DNA of 64,000 bases. It comes from Polynucleobacter necessarius (GTDB taxonomy: Bacteria; Pseudomonadota; Gammaproteobacteria; Burkholderiales; Burkholderiaceae). This document shows positions 25,384-35,061 of the stretch, in pieces. Position 1 is the first letter of the stretch; every line of letters begins with the position of its first letter. Made by a program: the position numbers and the translations under genes. The notes beneath the pieces were generated by a model. That model was given only the letters and a program-made list of their open reading frames with translations, ran no database searches and was not told the DNA's origin. The stretch is taken from NCBI RefSeq assembly GCF_900096765.1, contig NZ_LT615228.1, positions 1,060,669-1,124,668 of the forward strand, given 5' to 3'.

Positions 25384-26826
25384 TTAGTGAGCTGCAATGG
25401 ACGCTTGTGGAATTGGAGCGTCAATGAATTTTTTATCAATCACTGTCTTGTATACGTTGTAAGCCATGATCAACATGCCGCTTAAGTAGCACAGACCGCC
25501 CAACAAACGAATGACATAGAAAGGATAGGTAGCTTTTACAGACTCAACAAAGCTGTATGTCAGAGTGCCATCTGGCTCGAAGGCTCTCCACATCAAACCT
25601 TGCATTACGCCGGCAATCCACATTGCAGCGATATAAATCACCACACCAATCGTTGCGATCCAGAAATGCAACTCAATCAACTTGGTGCTGTACATATCAC
25701 GCTGACCAACTAAGCGTGGAATAAGGTAGTACAGAGAACCAATGGTAATCATTGCTACCCAACCCAATGCCCCAGAGTGCACATGGCCAATAGTCCAGTC
25801 TGTATAGTGAGACAAGCTATTCACAGTCTTGATCGACATCATTGAACCTTCAAAGGTAGACATGCCGTAGAAAGACAAGGCTACTACCAAGAATTTAAGA
25901 ATTGGATCACGACGCAATTTATGCCATGCACCGGATAAGGTCATGATGCCGTTGATCATGCCGCCCCATGATGGTGCCAGCAAAATTAATGAGAACACCA
26001 TACCCAAGGACTGAGTCCAATCAGGCAAAGCTGTGTGCTGTAAATGGTGAGGACCCGCCCACATATAGGTGAAGTTCAAGGCCCAGAAGTGAACGATCGA
26101 TAAACGATATGAATAGATAGGACGCTCAGCTTGTTTTGGAATGAAGTAATACATCATGCCCAAGAAGCTGGTGGTCAAGAAAAAGCCTACCGCATTATGT
26201 CCGTACCACCATTGAATCATGGCATCTTGTGCGCCAGAGTACGCTGAGTAAGACTTAAAGAGACTTGCTGGCATTTCGATATTGTTGACGATATGCAATA
26301 CCGCGATCGTCAAAATATATGCACCAAAGAACCAGTTAGAAACGTAAATATGCTTAGTCTTACGCTTAATTACAGTTCCGAAGAATACGATCGCATAAGC
26401 AACCCAAACTATGGTGATCAAAATATCAATTGGCCACTCTAACTCGGCATACTCTTTTGAGGTCGTAATACCGAGCGGCAATGTAATCGCAGCAGATACG
26501 ATCACTGCCTGCCATCCCCAGAAAGTAAAGGCTGCTAGCTTGTCACAAAAGAGACGAACCTGACAGGTTCTTTGTACGATGTAATAGGAAGTAGCGAACA
26601 GCGCCGATCCGCCGAACGCAAAAATCACCGCATTGGTATGTAATGGACGCAAGCGGCCATAGCTAAGCCAAGGAATATTGAAAGTGATTTCCGGCCAGAT
26701 CAATTGTGCTGCGAGGATTACCCCCACGAGCATGCCAACGATTCCCCACAATACGGTAACGATGGCAAATTGACTGATAACCTTGTAATTGAAGTTATCT
26801 TGATTACTCCCCACGGTAAGTCCCAT
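25384..26826 (-). CDS. ccoN: cbb3 oxidase catalytic subunit I
   Basis: Haem-copper oxidase subunit, 480 aa, about twelve helices. Conserved His-bearing helices are visible: [35 protein letters not shown] and [15 protein letters not shown] 26826 follows AAGGAG; the two in-frame ATGs upstream have no such site. Reduces O2 at the b3-CuB centre with high affinity and pumps protons. Expression is probably FNR dependent (box at 26908-26921). Confidence 0.96.
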   Translation of the reverse strand: MGLTVGSNQDNFNYKVISQFAIVTVLWGIVGMLVGVILAAQLIWPEITFNIPWLSYGRLRPLHTNAVIFAFGGSALFATSYYIVQRTCQVRLFCDKLAAFTFWGWQAVIVSAAITLPLGITTSKEYAELEWPIDILITIVWVAYAIVFFGTVIKRKTKHIYVSNWFFGAYILTIAVLHIVNNIEMPASLFKSYSAYSGAQDAMIQWWYGHNAVGFFLTTSFLGMMYYFIPKQAERPIYSYRLSIVHFWALNFTYMWAGPHHLQHTALPDWTQSLGMVFSLILLAPSWGGMINGIMTLSGAWHKLRRDPILKFLVVALSFYGMSTFEGSMMSIKTVNSLSHYTDWTIGHVHSGALGWVAMITIGSLYYLIPRLVGQRDMYSTKLIELHFWIATIGVVIYIAAMWIAGVMQGLMWRAFEPDGTLTYSFVESVKATYPFYVIRLLGGLCYLSGMLIMAYNVYKTVIDKKFIDAPIPQASIAAH

Positions 26827-26879
26827 GGTTTCTCCTTTTTTGTGACCAAACAGCGACATAATCCAAATAGATCGGCTCA

Positions 26880-26921
26880 ATTGTCAAATCTTGGCCCTAG
26901 AGGGGGTTTGATCTACATCAA
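26880..26921 (-). promoter_or_regulatory. FNR box and promoter of ccoNOQP
   Basis: TTGATCTACATCAA at 26908-26921 matches the FNR consensus perfectly. On the minus strand a GACAAT (26885-26880) can serve as the -10 element. It places the transcription start near 26873 and the box centre close to -41.5, the classic class II activating position. The gap to the ccoN ATG is then about 47 bases. Confidence 0.85.
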
Positions 26922-26995
26922 AAAGGGTGGGTCAAAATACTAGAAGGCAGTAAGGAGAACCCTAAACCGGAATTAAGCCTTTTAATATATTTCTT

Positions 26996-27172
26996 TCAAT
27001 GAGAGTGATCACTAACTTCTTTGGATGCCGAAACATCATCATCCATCAAAATGGCGTGTCCAGGTCCGTCTAAATCATCGAATTGCCCATTTTTAATGGA
27101 CCAACGCAAAATCCACACCAACACCCCAACCAGAACCAGGGATAAGGGAATGAGTAGGTATAAGCTCTCCAT
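26996..27172 (-). CDS. ccoS: cbb3 oxidase maturation protein CcoS
   Basis: 58 aa: MESLYLLIPLSLVLVG and onward forms one helix, followed by WSIKNGQFDDLDGPGHAIL, the typical CcoS block, and an acidic/His tail. It starts 10 bp after the ccoI stop. CcoS is required for cofactor insertion into CcoN. Confidence 0.92.
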   Translation of the reverse strand: MESLYLLIPLSLVLVGVLVWILRWSIKNGQFDDLDGPGHAILMDDDVSASKEVSDHSH

Positions 27173-27181
27173 CCCTACAGT

Positions 27182-29614
27182 CTAAGCTTTTCGCAAACGC
27201 CAGGCATTTAATGTCACAGCAAGAGAAGATAGCGACATCCCAATGCCAGCTACCCATGGATTAACCAGGCCCATCATTGCCGCAGGAATAGCGAGCAAGT
27301 TATAGATCAGAGCCCACCATAAATTTTCTTTAATGATGGCCTGAGTTTTATCCGCCAAGCGCAAGGTTTTTGCTAAGGGCTCCAGCGAAACAGCAGTGAG
27401 AATAGCATCGGCTCCAGCAGCAGCTAAAGGCGCACCTGCACCAACCGCAATTGAGATATCTGCACGCGCGAGCAAAGGAGCATCATTCACACCGTCACCT
27501 ATCGCCCAAACAAAACGATGCTCATTTTGCAATTGAAGTATGTATTCATACTTATCTTCAGGTGTGCATCCACCTTGAAAATGGTCAATGCCAACATGCT
27601 GCGCCCACCATCTAACTGTAGCAGCATCATCACCAGAGACTAGATGAATAATTATTTTTCTGGATTTCACTGTCTGGAGAAATTCTTCTAAACCCGGTCT
27701 CGGGGTATCCAAAAATAAGAAGCTAGCAATTAACCCTTGCTGATCGGCTAAATGCACTTGTCCATATTGTCCAAGCTGGGCACGCTGTGCCACCCCCAAC
27801 CAAGAAGCACTTCCTAGCCGATACGCACCAGAACTCAAGCCCTTACCCAGCTGATTTATTACCGGTTTATCCAGTGTGGGTAAGGGTAAATTTTTTGAGG
27901 CAGCGGCACGCATTAAAGAAAGAGCCAGTGGATGCCTTTGTCCAGCCTCGATTGCGGCTGCTAAAGCCAATGCATCATCCAGAGAATAATCGGGGCGTAA
28001 ATTAATAATTTCCTGAAGCTCTGGCTGACCCATAGTTAAGGTGCCTGTTTTATCCAACACTAAATCCGTTGTCTTAACTAGGCCCTCCATGACATGACCG
28101 CGCACGATAAGCAAACCCAATTTAGTAACTGCACCTTGCGCAGCAGCCATTGCAGTCGGCACCGCAAGCGATAAAGCACAAGGACAACTGGCAACTAAAA
28201 CCGAAACCAAAACCGTCCACGCACGACTAGGGTCAAAGTAGAGCCAGACGGCTGACGAAACAAATGCACTTAACAATAAGAAAGCAACAAAATACGCAGT
28301 CCACTTTTCTGCGAGACTGACCATGACTGGCTTAGCCAGCAACGCTTGATCCAATAGGGATGCAATTCCTGCGATGCGAGTGGACTGTCCGACAGCCTCA
28401 ATTCTCATCAACAAAGGATTGAGGATATTGTGTGTGCCTGCATATACACGATCGCCAATTTTTTTCTCAACTGGCTTAGACTCACCTGTTAATAGCGACT
28501 CATCTAATGCACTAGCATTCTCGATAAGAACACCATCAGCGGGCAGCACCTCTCCCGGTGAAACCCGGAGCACATCTCCAGGGCTGCAATTCACCACTGG
28601 TACTACTTCGACTTCTTGAGATACTGGGTAATTAAATACACGCTCACATGTTGCGGGTAATTGTTTTGCTAGAGCCTCTGCTCCACCTTGCGCATCTTGT
28701 CTTGCTAGTAGCTCCACGTATCTTGCGGCTAAGATAAAAGCCACAAACATGGTGATCGAATCAAAATAACTGTGACCAGTACCCGTAATTAAATTGATGG
28801 TTCCCGCAAGAAAAGCTAAGGCTAGTGCTAAGGCAATGGGAACATCCATACCTAACAGATGGGTTTGCCTAAATGATCGAGCACTTCGCCACGCCGCCTG
28901 GAAGATCGGACCAGCAGAATAGACCATGACCGGTACTGTTAAAGCCCAACTGACCCAGCCCAGCAATAGATCAAATTCAGGCGTAATGTCGGCGCCAGTA
29001 TATGTTGGCCATGCATACATCATGACCTGCATCATGCCCAACATCGCTACACCAAGCCGCATGAGAAGTGATCGTCGTTCTTTTTTGGCGCGCTCTAATG
29101 ATTCAGAGGGTTCAAATGGCCATGCTTCATATCCGATACGCTCAATTTCAAAGAGTAATCTTGCTAGGCTAGTCTGGGATGGAGAATAGCGCACCGTCAC
29201 TTTTTGCGTGACGTAATTGATTTGAACCTCTTTTACCCCAGCAATTCGCAGTAAGTGCTGTTCGCATAACCAAACGCAGGCTGCACAGCGTATCTTCTCT
29301 AAGCGAAGAGTAGTTTCTAGATACCCCCCGCCTCCATCAGGCCTAGTAAAACGACTGCGCAAAGAGGGATCATCATAAGCTTGCAGCTTTGCAGGAATTT
29401 CATTACTTGAGAGATAAGCTGCAGGCTTTTCACCAGACTGAGCACGTCTTGCGTAGAAAACTTCAAGGCCTTCACCATGGATTGTTTGTGCGATTGCCAG
29501 ACAACCGGGGCAGCAAAATTGCCTGCTTCTACCAGCAAGATCTGCCTCAATAAGATCACCAGGCACAATGGAGCTAGAGCAGTGATAGCACCGAATTTGA
29601 GTACTGTTACTCAT
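27182..29614 (-). CDS. ccoI: Copper-transporting P1B ATPase CcoI/FixI
   Basis: 810 aa. N-terminal Cys-rich region (CYHC at 9-12, CCPGC at 34-38), a heavy-metal domain with Cys110-x-x-Cys113, the ion-channel motif SCPCAL, the phosphorylation site DKTGTLT and GDGVNDAPLL. Exports copper to the periplasm for cbb3 oxidase assembly. Starts with ATGA overlap on the stop of the damaged MFS gene, so it was part of that transcript. Confidence 0.95.
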   Translation of the reverse strand: MSNSTQIRCYHCSSSIVPGDLIEADLAGRSRQFCCPGCLAIAQTIHGEGLEVFYARRAQSGEKPAAYLSSNEIPAKLQAYDDPSLRSRFTRPDGGGGYLETTLRLEKIRCAACVWLCEQHLLRIAGVKEVQINYVTQKVTVRYSPSQTSLARLLFEIERIGYEAWPFEPSESLERAKKERRSLLMRLGVAMLGMMQVMMYAWPTYTGADITPEFDLLLGWVSWALTVPVMVYSAGPIFQAAWRSARSFRQTHLLGMDVPIALALALAFLAGTINLITGTGHSYFDSITMFVAFILAARYVELLARQDAQGGAEALAKQLPATCERVFNYPVSQEVEVVPVVNCSPGDVLRVSPGEVLPADGVLIENASALDESLLTGESKPVEKKIGDRVYAGTHNILNPLLMRIEAVGQSTRIAGIASLLDQALLAKPVMVSLAEKWTAYFVAFLLLSAFVSSAVWLYFDPSRAWTVLVSVLVASCPCALSLAVPTAMAAAQGAVTKLGLLIVRGHVMEGLVKTTDLVLDKTGTLTMGQPELQEIINLRPDYSLDDALALAAAIEAGQRHPLALSLMRAAASKNLPLPTLDKPVINQLGKGLSSGAYRLGSASWLGVAQRAQLGQYGQVHLADQQGLIASFLFLDTPRPGLEEFLQTVKSRKIIIHLVSGDDAATVRWWAQHVGIDHFQGGCTPEDKYEYILQLQNEHRFVWAIGDGVNDAPLLARADISIAVGAGAPLAAAGADAILTAVSLEPLAKTLRLADKTQAIIKENLWWALIYNLLAIPAAMMGLVNPWVAGIGMSLSSLAVTLNAWRLRKA

Positions 29615-30848
29615 GAGCGCTCATTAATCTGTTTTTCAACCCAACCCTTACGCCGCTCATAGAGCACAAATAAAACACCCCAGATCACAATCGCTATATA
29701 GGCCCACACCCAAGCGGAATGCGATGAACGAGAACCCGCGATATCAAGCACAAAACCAAAAATAGCGGGTCCTAGCAAGCCACCGCCAAAGCCCATTAAA
29801 GAATGCAAGCCCATTGCGGCACCCTTGATATTTTTCTGAGCGCTGATCACCAAACCAGCTGTCAAGGTGGCAGAGTCTGCCATGATGAAAATGGCATGAA
29901 CGACTGCCAAAGAAAGAATGAGCCACCATGAATGGCCTGTCGACAATGCCAGCGCAATTCCACAGACAGCACTCGTTAGCATCACAATACAAACCCACTT
30001 TTGACGTCCGATACGAAGGGCAAGCTCGTTACCTAATATCGATGCAGGTACACCAAAAAAATTAATTATTCCAGCAAGAGTGGTGATGGCTAAAAAGAAT
30101 AATTCACCAGAGCTAGCGACGCAAAAAGCAAAGAAAGCCACAATCCAGCTGCGAGAGGCAAACAACTCAATCGTATGGGCTGTATAACCAAAAATAAATC
30201 CAGCCGCTTTTTTATTTTCTAATACTTGTTTCCATTGATGCACCGGAAAAAGATCTCGAATATGCAGCCGCAATGGCCCGCTCCACTTTTCATGCGCAAG
30301 CGGAGGAATTAAAAATAACACAATTAAAAATGCAGCCAAAGGACCTAAAGAAATGATTCCAAATACATAATGCCAGCCCAGGGCATTGAGTATCCAGCCC
30401 GAACATAAATAGGAAAATCCTGTGCCAATTCCAAAGAAGACCGTATAAAAAGGACGAGTTAATTCTCCGGCCTCAATTCGATCTGACAGGATTTTCAGAC
30501 CAGGCATATAGGTGCCTGCAAGCCCAGCACCATTGATTGCCATAAATAACAATGCAGTCCAAAAATTACTGGCCAGGAAACCCATCCCCAGTAAACCAAA
30601 GCTAGCAAAAATACCACCAACTAGATAAACCCTTCTAGCATCTATTCGGTCGGTCAAGGCAGTGGCCAAAGGCACCGCCATCATATACCCCAAAAAAAAG
30701 CACTTGCGATCAATCCTGACTGAAGATTACTTAACTGCCACTCTTCCTGCAAAGGAGTGAGGGCCACCGCATAACAGGCAAAACCCAGCAAAGCGCAGGT
30801 CTGTGCCATCAACATTAAGGGGGTATAGCCAGCTGTACGAAAGCGCAC
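29611..30848 (-). pseudogene. MFS transporter with homopolymer frameshift
   Basis: Ancestral frame of about 412 codons from GTG 30848. The first piece reads MRFRTAGYTPLMLMAQ to SAFFWGI and then stops; the rest continues in the other frame from LGYMMAVPLATAL. The break is in a run of eight A (plus strand, 30692-30699); nine would restore SAFFLGYMMAV. It overlaps ccoI (ATGA), so it headed the ccoI-ccoS unit. In this position relatives may carry a CcoA-like copper importer, but this protein resembles ordinary MFS sugar/drug transporters. The run could also allow phase-variable or slippage expression. Confidence 0.8.
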
Positions 30849-30935
30849 ATAAATAGTCTGTGGAAAGTGAGCTCATTCTACTCGCCCAGAAGCAAGGAGA
30901 CCCGCTACACTATTAGAAAATGAGATGGAGATAGC

Positions 30936-31919
30936 ATGAATAGTAGATCCTCAATCACACGCTTTCTGCAGGCTTGTGCCAGCATCATGATTGGCCTTAC
31001 GAGCCCTCTAGCGTTCGCTGACACCTACCCTTCAAAACCAATCAAAGCGATTGTTCCATTTGCGCCGGGAAGTACAACCGATCAAATTGGACGTGCATTT
31101 GCAACAAAAATGTCAGAGTCCTTGGGGCAACCTGTCGTTATTGAGAATAAACCTGGGGCTAATGGTCTTATTGGTGCAGACTTTATAGCTAAAGCACCTG
31201 CAGACGGTTACACCATTTTAATTGGCACCAATAGCACCAATGCAGCCCTTAAAAGCCTCGTTAAAAATTTGCCTTATAACCAAGATACAGCCTTTACCCC
31301 TATTGGCTACTTTGGCTCGGCGCCTCTGATCGTAGCCATTAATAATGACATCCCAGCAAAATCCTTAAATGGATTTGTATCTTTAGCCAAAGCTAATCCG
31401 GGGAAGATGAGCTTTGCTTATGCCAGTACATCACAACGCGTTTCTTCAGAAATGTTGATGAGCTTTGCTGATATCAAAATGATTGGGGTGTCATACAAGA
31501 GTGGCCCTAATGCAATGACCGATTTAATCGGCGGTCAAGTGAGTATGTTTACCTCTGACTTTGGCGTCTCCTTGCCTCAGGTACAAGCCGGAAAAATTCG
31601 CGGACTAGCAGTGACTTCTCTAAAGCGCTCTCCAGTCATTCCAGAATTGCCAACCGTCAATGAGGCATTAGGCACCAAAGGATATGAATTAATTGCCTTC
31701 TTTGCAGCTTTTGGGCCTGCAGGCATGCCAAGAGATGCAGTCCTCAAGCTCAATCAAGCCATCAATAATGCCGCCAAATCAAAAGATTTAGTGGAGCGAT
31801 TATCCGCCAATGGCTTTGAAACAGCACCTGGTACACCAGAAGCGCTTGGTCAAAAAATTAAACTGGAAACTGCTAAATGGGCGCAGGCTATCAAGGCCGC
31901 AGGCATGGAGCCTGAGTAA
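30936..31919 (+). CDS. Bug-type (TctC family) periplasmic binding protein
   Basis: 327 aa, intact. Signal peptide ending LAFAD, then YPSKPIKAIVPFAPGSTTDQ and ENKPGANGLIGADF, both hallmark segments. C-terminal KWAQAIKAAGMEPE. RBS GGAG before ATG 30936. Orphan receptor without TctA/TctB nearby; ligand unknown. Confidence 0.9.
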   Translation: MNSRSSITRFLQACASIMIGLTSPLAFADTYPSKPIKAIVPFAPGSTTDQIGRAFATKMSESLGQPVVIENKPGANGLIGADFIAKAPADGYTILIGTNSTNAALKSLVKNLPYNQDTAFTPIGYFGSAPLIVAINNDIPAKSLNGFVSLAKANPGKMSFAYASTSQRVSSEMLMSFADIKMIGVSYKSGPNAMTDLIGGQVSMFTSDFGVSLPQVQAGKIRGLAVTSLKRSPVIPELPTVNEALGTKGYELIAFFAAFGPAGMPRDAVLKLNQAINNAAKSKDLVERLSANGFETAPGTPEALGQKIKLETAKWAQAIKAAGMEPE

Positions 31920-31931
31920 GCATTTTAAATT

Positions 31932-32688
31932 TTATTGTTGGCTACGATTGGGTGAATCTTGGAATCCATTAGATCGATATGTGAGCACTAATGTATCGCG
32001 ATAACCATAATTACCCAGCGGACGAATTGGCGTTGACTCATGAATCATGCGCTCATCATTCATGAGCAATAAAGACCATGGTTGAGTCAAAGTAAAGCGG
32101 AGGCCAGCAGAACCATTTGCTTCAAATATTCTAGTTTCACCACCTTTGATGCCGACACGATCCAGCAAAAACACTGCTACAAAATCTACACCGTCTCGGT
32201 GGGCACCCTCTGGTGTTGGACGACTGATACCATCCGTAGTGTCAATCCGAAACTGATGCGCTTCGACAAACCAAGTAGTCACTGGTTTTAAGCTGCTAAG
32301 CACATGAGCTAATCCAAGTAATACCCTTTGCCAAGCGGGATTATTTAATACCCCCGCTCCAATCGGTTCAAACCAGCGCTCGATGCCACCATGCAGCGCA
32401 TTGTAGTCAACGGATTGCCAGTGCGCTCGATGCGGCACTAGCGTCAAACTTCCACTCTTAACCTCATAACTAGCGTGTCGCCGAAAACGGTAGCGTCCAC
32501 CATCTTTTAAATAGGGATCTCTAGGAAGACCTTCCCAGTGAGACGAGATTGTTTGTAAGTCTGCCAAGCTCACACTACTGAGCTTGGGCTACCGTCTCTG
32601 CAGAAAGAACAGCAAATCCATTATCACGCATTGCTTGCGTCAGATCTTTTGCACTCGTTAGTACTGGGGCTAAATTACTGCTAGTCAT
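31932..32688 (-). pseudogene. 2OG-Fe(II) dioxygenase family protein with frameshift
   Basis: The C-terminal 213 codons (from GTG 32573) hold SLADLQTISSHWEGLPRD, GRYRFRRHASY, the iron ligands in HRDGVDF and the distal His in MIHESTP. The N-terminal 37 codons (ATG 32688, ending DNGFAVLSAETVAQAQ then TAG 32575-32577) lie in another frame. Joining them needs a net +1 or -2 correction near 32577-32583. The family (PF10014-type hydroxylases) normally has both parts, so the gene appears broken, though a shortened protein might be made from GTG 32573. Confidence 0.75.
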
Positions 32689-32718
32689 TTGTTGATTGTA
32701 GGTCAATAAGCCAGTCAG

Positions 32719-33695
32719 TTAGTCCAATTGAGCGCCAGATGCCTTCACAATTCTGACCCATTTTGCTAACTCTTCCTTTAGCAGTGTGCCAAGCTTAGCT
32801 GGGGTCACCGGCGTGAGATCCAAACCTTGTGCAACGAGTTTTTCCCTGACATCAGGTCTTGCCATCACTTTATCCATAGAAGTCTGAATCTTCTTTACTA
32901 CGTCTGGCGGCGTACCAATAGGAGCAAAGATGGCTACCCAAACCTCGCCTACACAATCAGGATAGGTCTCAGCAATGGTCGGAATTTCAGGCGCAGCACT
33001 TGAACGCTTTGCTGAGCTAATTGCAATGGCTTGCAACTTACCTGCTTTAATGTAATTTAGTGCTGATGGCAGACTGGCAAAAGCCAAAGGTACTTGACCG
33101 CCCAACACATCATTAATGGCGGGCGCAACACCCTTATAAGGGATGTGCTGCATATCAATACCTGCACTGGTATTTAACATCGCGCCTAGTAACCTAGTAA
33201 ATGACTGATGGTGCCATTACCTGCTGATGCATAAGATAGCTCGCCAGGTTTTTTCTTTGCTGCAGCAACCACATCAGCCAATGTTTTATATGGGGAACCT
33301 GGTGGAGAAACTAATACGTAGGGCGTTGCGCCAATGTAGTACAACGGCACAAAATCATGAATCGGATCAAAGCCAGGGTTTTTGTATAAAGCAGGATTAA
33401 TTGCTTGCGCACTATTGATAGTGAGTAGCAAGGTATACCCATCCTTAGGGGATCGGGCTACCCCTTGAGTGCCAATGTTACCGCCCGCTCCTGGTTTATT
33501 TTCGACAATTACTGAAGTGCTTAGTGCGTCACCCATTGCAGGAGCAAGTAAGCGCGCCACAATATCATTTGTACCACCAGCAGCCTGAGGAACAACCAAA
33601 CTGATCGGCTTACTAGGATAAGGTTGAGCGACTGCGCCTAGAGAAGAACATGCGCCTAGTACTGCTACCCACCCCAAGCAAATCCATTTTTTCAT
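32719..33695 (-). pseudogene. Bug-type binding protein broken by 8-bp duplication
   Basis: From ATG 33695 the frame reads a signal peptide, YPSKPISLVVPQAAGGTND and ENKPGAGGNIGTQG, then runs to SYASAGNGTISHLLGY and stops. The remainder starts at AMLNTSAGIDMQHIPYKG in another frame and ends KWVRIVKASGAQLD. The cause is a perfect 8-bp duplication at 33185-33200; removing one copy restores HLLGAMLNTSAG. Apart from this the gene looks complete, so inactivation should be recent. Confidence 0.92.
33185..33200 (+). repeat. 8-bp tandem duplication causing frameshift
   Basis: CCTAGTAA at 33185-33192 and again at 33193-33200. Removing one copy restores the Bug reading frame. Confidence 0.95.
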
Positions 33696-33706
33696 ACTCC
33701 CCCCAA

Positions 33707-35013
33707 TCAAACTACGCGACTTAACCGTATCCGAATCTCGCCAACGTGCCCCTTTAGATCGTAAAGCTCTTTGGAGTCAAGCATCGATACATTGATGTTA
33801 TCAACCCTCCTCTCGATAGCCTCTAACTCTCTAAAGTTCTTTTCTTTCAACGCAGGATTTAAGGAATTCTTTTCAATTTCTCTCAACTCAGCATAAACCC
33901 GTGCGAGCTTTAATCTGAGCAGGAAATTCTTAGCTGAAGGTATATAGGTAAATAAAGGAATAAAAATCACCAGCATAGGAATTACGATTTTTACAAATCG
34001 GCCAACCCAAACTGCTGTCCAAAATGGTAAGTGGCGATGCAAGAAAGAAGGTCCATCTTTTAAGTAAATCTCTGCATCAGTCTGGAGCGGGAAATCCATA
34101 CCGGTACCGGAGGGAAACTCACCCGGTTTTTGTAGGCGTGAGTAAGACTTCAAGATATCGTAAGAAGCCCCTAGCAATAGGGAAATCATTGCTGGACTCA
34201 CATTATCTTGGGTCACTAAAGTTGCTGTAGGGGCGATCACTGTGATATCTTGCTTAGGAACGTCATACTGAATACTGAGCTGAGCAAACCTCGAGGAACA
34301 CTGACCTTTGATAGATAAGGTAAGTTGCGTGTGTAGGCATCCCCTTGATCAAAACTCATCAAACGAATTTCTGGAATTGAGTAAAACTTTTGCAATATCG
34401 GCGCTTCAGCAGCAGCGACAATAAATACCGCATCAATTTTTCCACTTTTCAACTGATCAATTGCTGCATCAGGCTTTAGTTTTTCCGGGCTGAAATCACT
34501 CTCAGAAATACCGCTCGCTTTAAGTAAAGCCGTGCTTAAGGCTAAAGTTCCACTACCTTCATTACCAATTGCAACGCGCTTACCTTTTAATTGACCGAGA
34601 ACTTGTAAACGACCGCCATCACTCTTAAAAGTAGACTCTCGATACCATACCCAAATAGGCTCATAAAACATTCCCGCAATCGAAACTAATTGAGGATATT
34701 TGCTAACATCTGCAACACCGCCTTGAATCATTGCAAAATTGACGCCTGATTTAGGATCGCTCAGTAGCGCAAGGTTATCAATCGTACCGCCGGTAGCCCT
34801 AACATCAAGCCCCACTCCATCTTTAGCCAACTCGGTCTTTAATCTTTCAGCAAATTGGTAATAAAGACCGGTTGGAAAGCCAGTCGCAAGCTCAATACTT
34901 TTTGGAGGCGGTGGAACCAAAATCCACAGAATGCCAAAAATAAAAATGAGTAAACCACAAAACCCTAAAGCAACTGCAAAAGGGTTATACATTTGTTTCT
35001 TAATGAAATTCAT
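33707..35013 (-). pseudogene. TAXI family TRAP binding protein with C-terminal membrane domain, frameshifted
   Basis: From ATG 35013 (GAGG site) the protein has an N-terminal helix, IELATGFPTGLYYQFAERL, KGKRVAIGNEGSGTLALS and so on to KVSVPRGLLSSVF, then leaves frame and stops at 34237. The second part continues DVPKQDITVIAPTATLVTQ, includes one more membrane helix (VKIVIPMLVIFIPLF) and a coiled tail. The lesion is a 5-bp duplication at 34275-34284; one copy gives LLSIQYDVPKQ. The gene lies just past ccmI on the same strand. Confidence 0.92.
34275..34284 (+). repeat. 5-bp tandem duplication causing frameshift
   Basis: CTGAG at 34275-34279 and 34280-34284. Deleting one copy joins the two halves of the TAXI gene in frame. 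Confidence 0.9.
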
Positions 35014-35061
35014 AAGGACCTCAATTGATTCCCGCAACACTAGGGGCGCCATGCAAACAAA

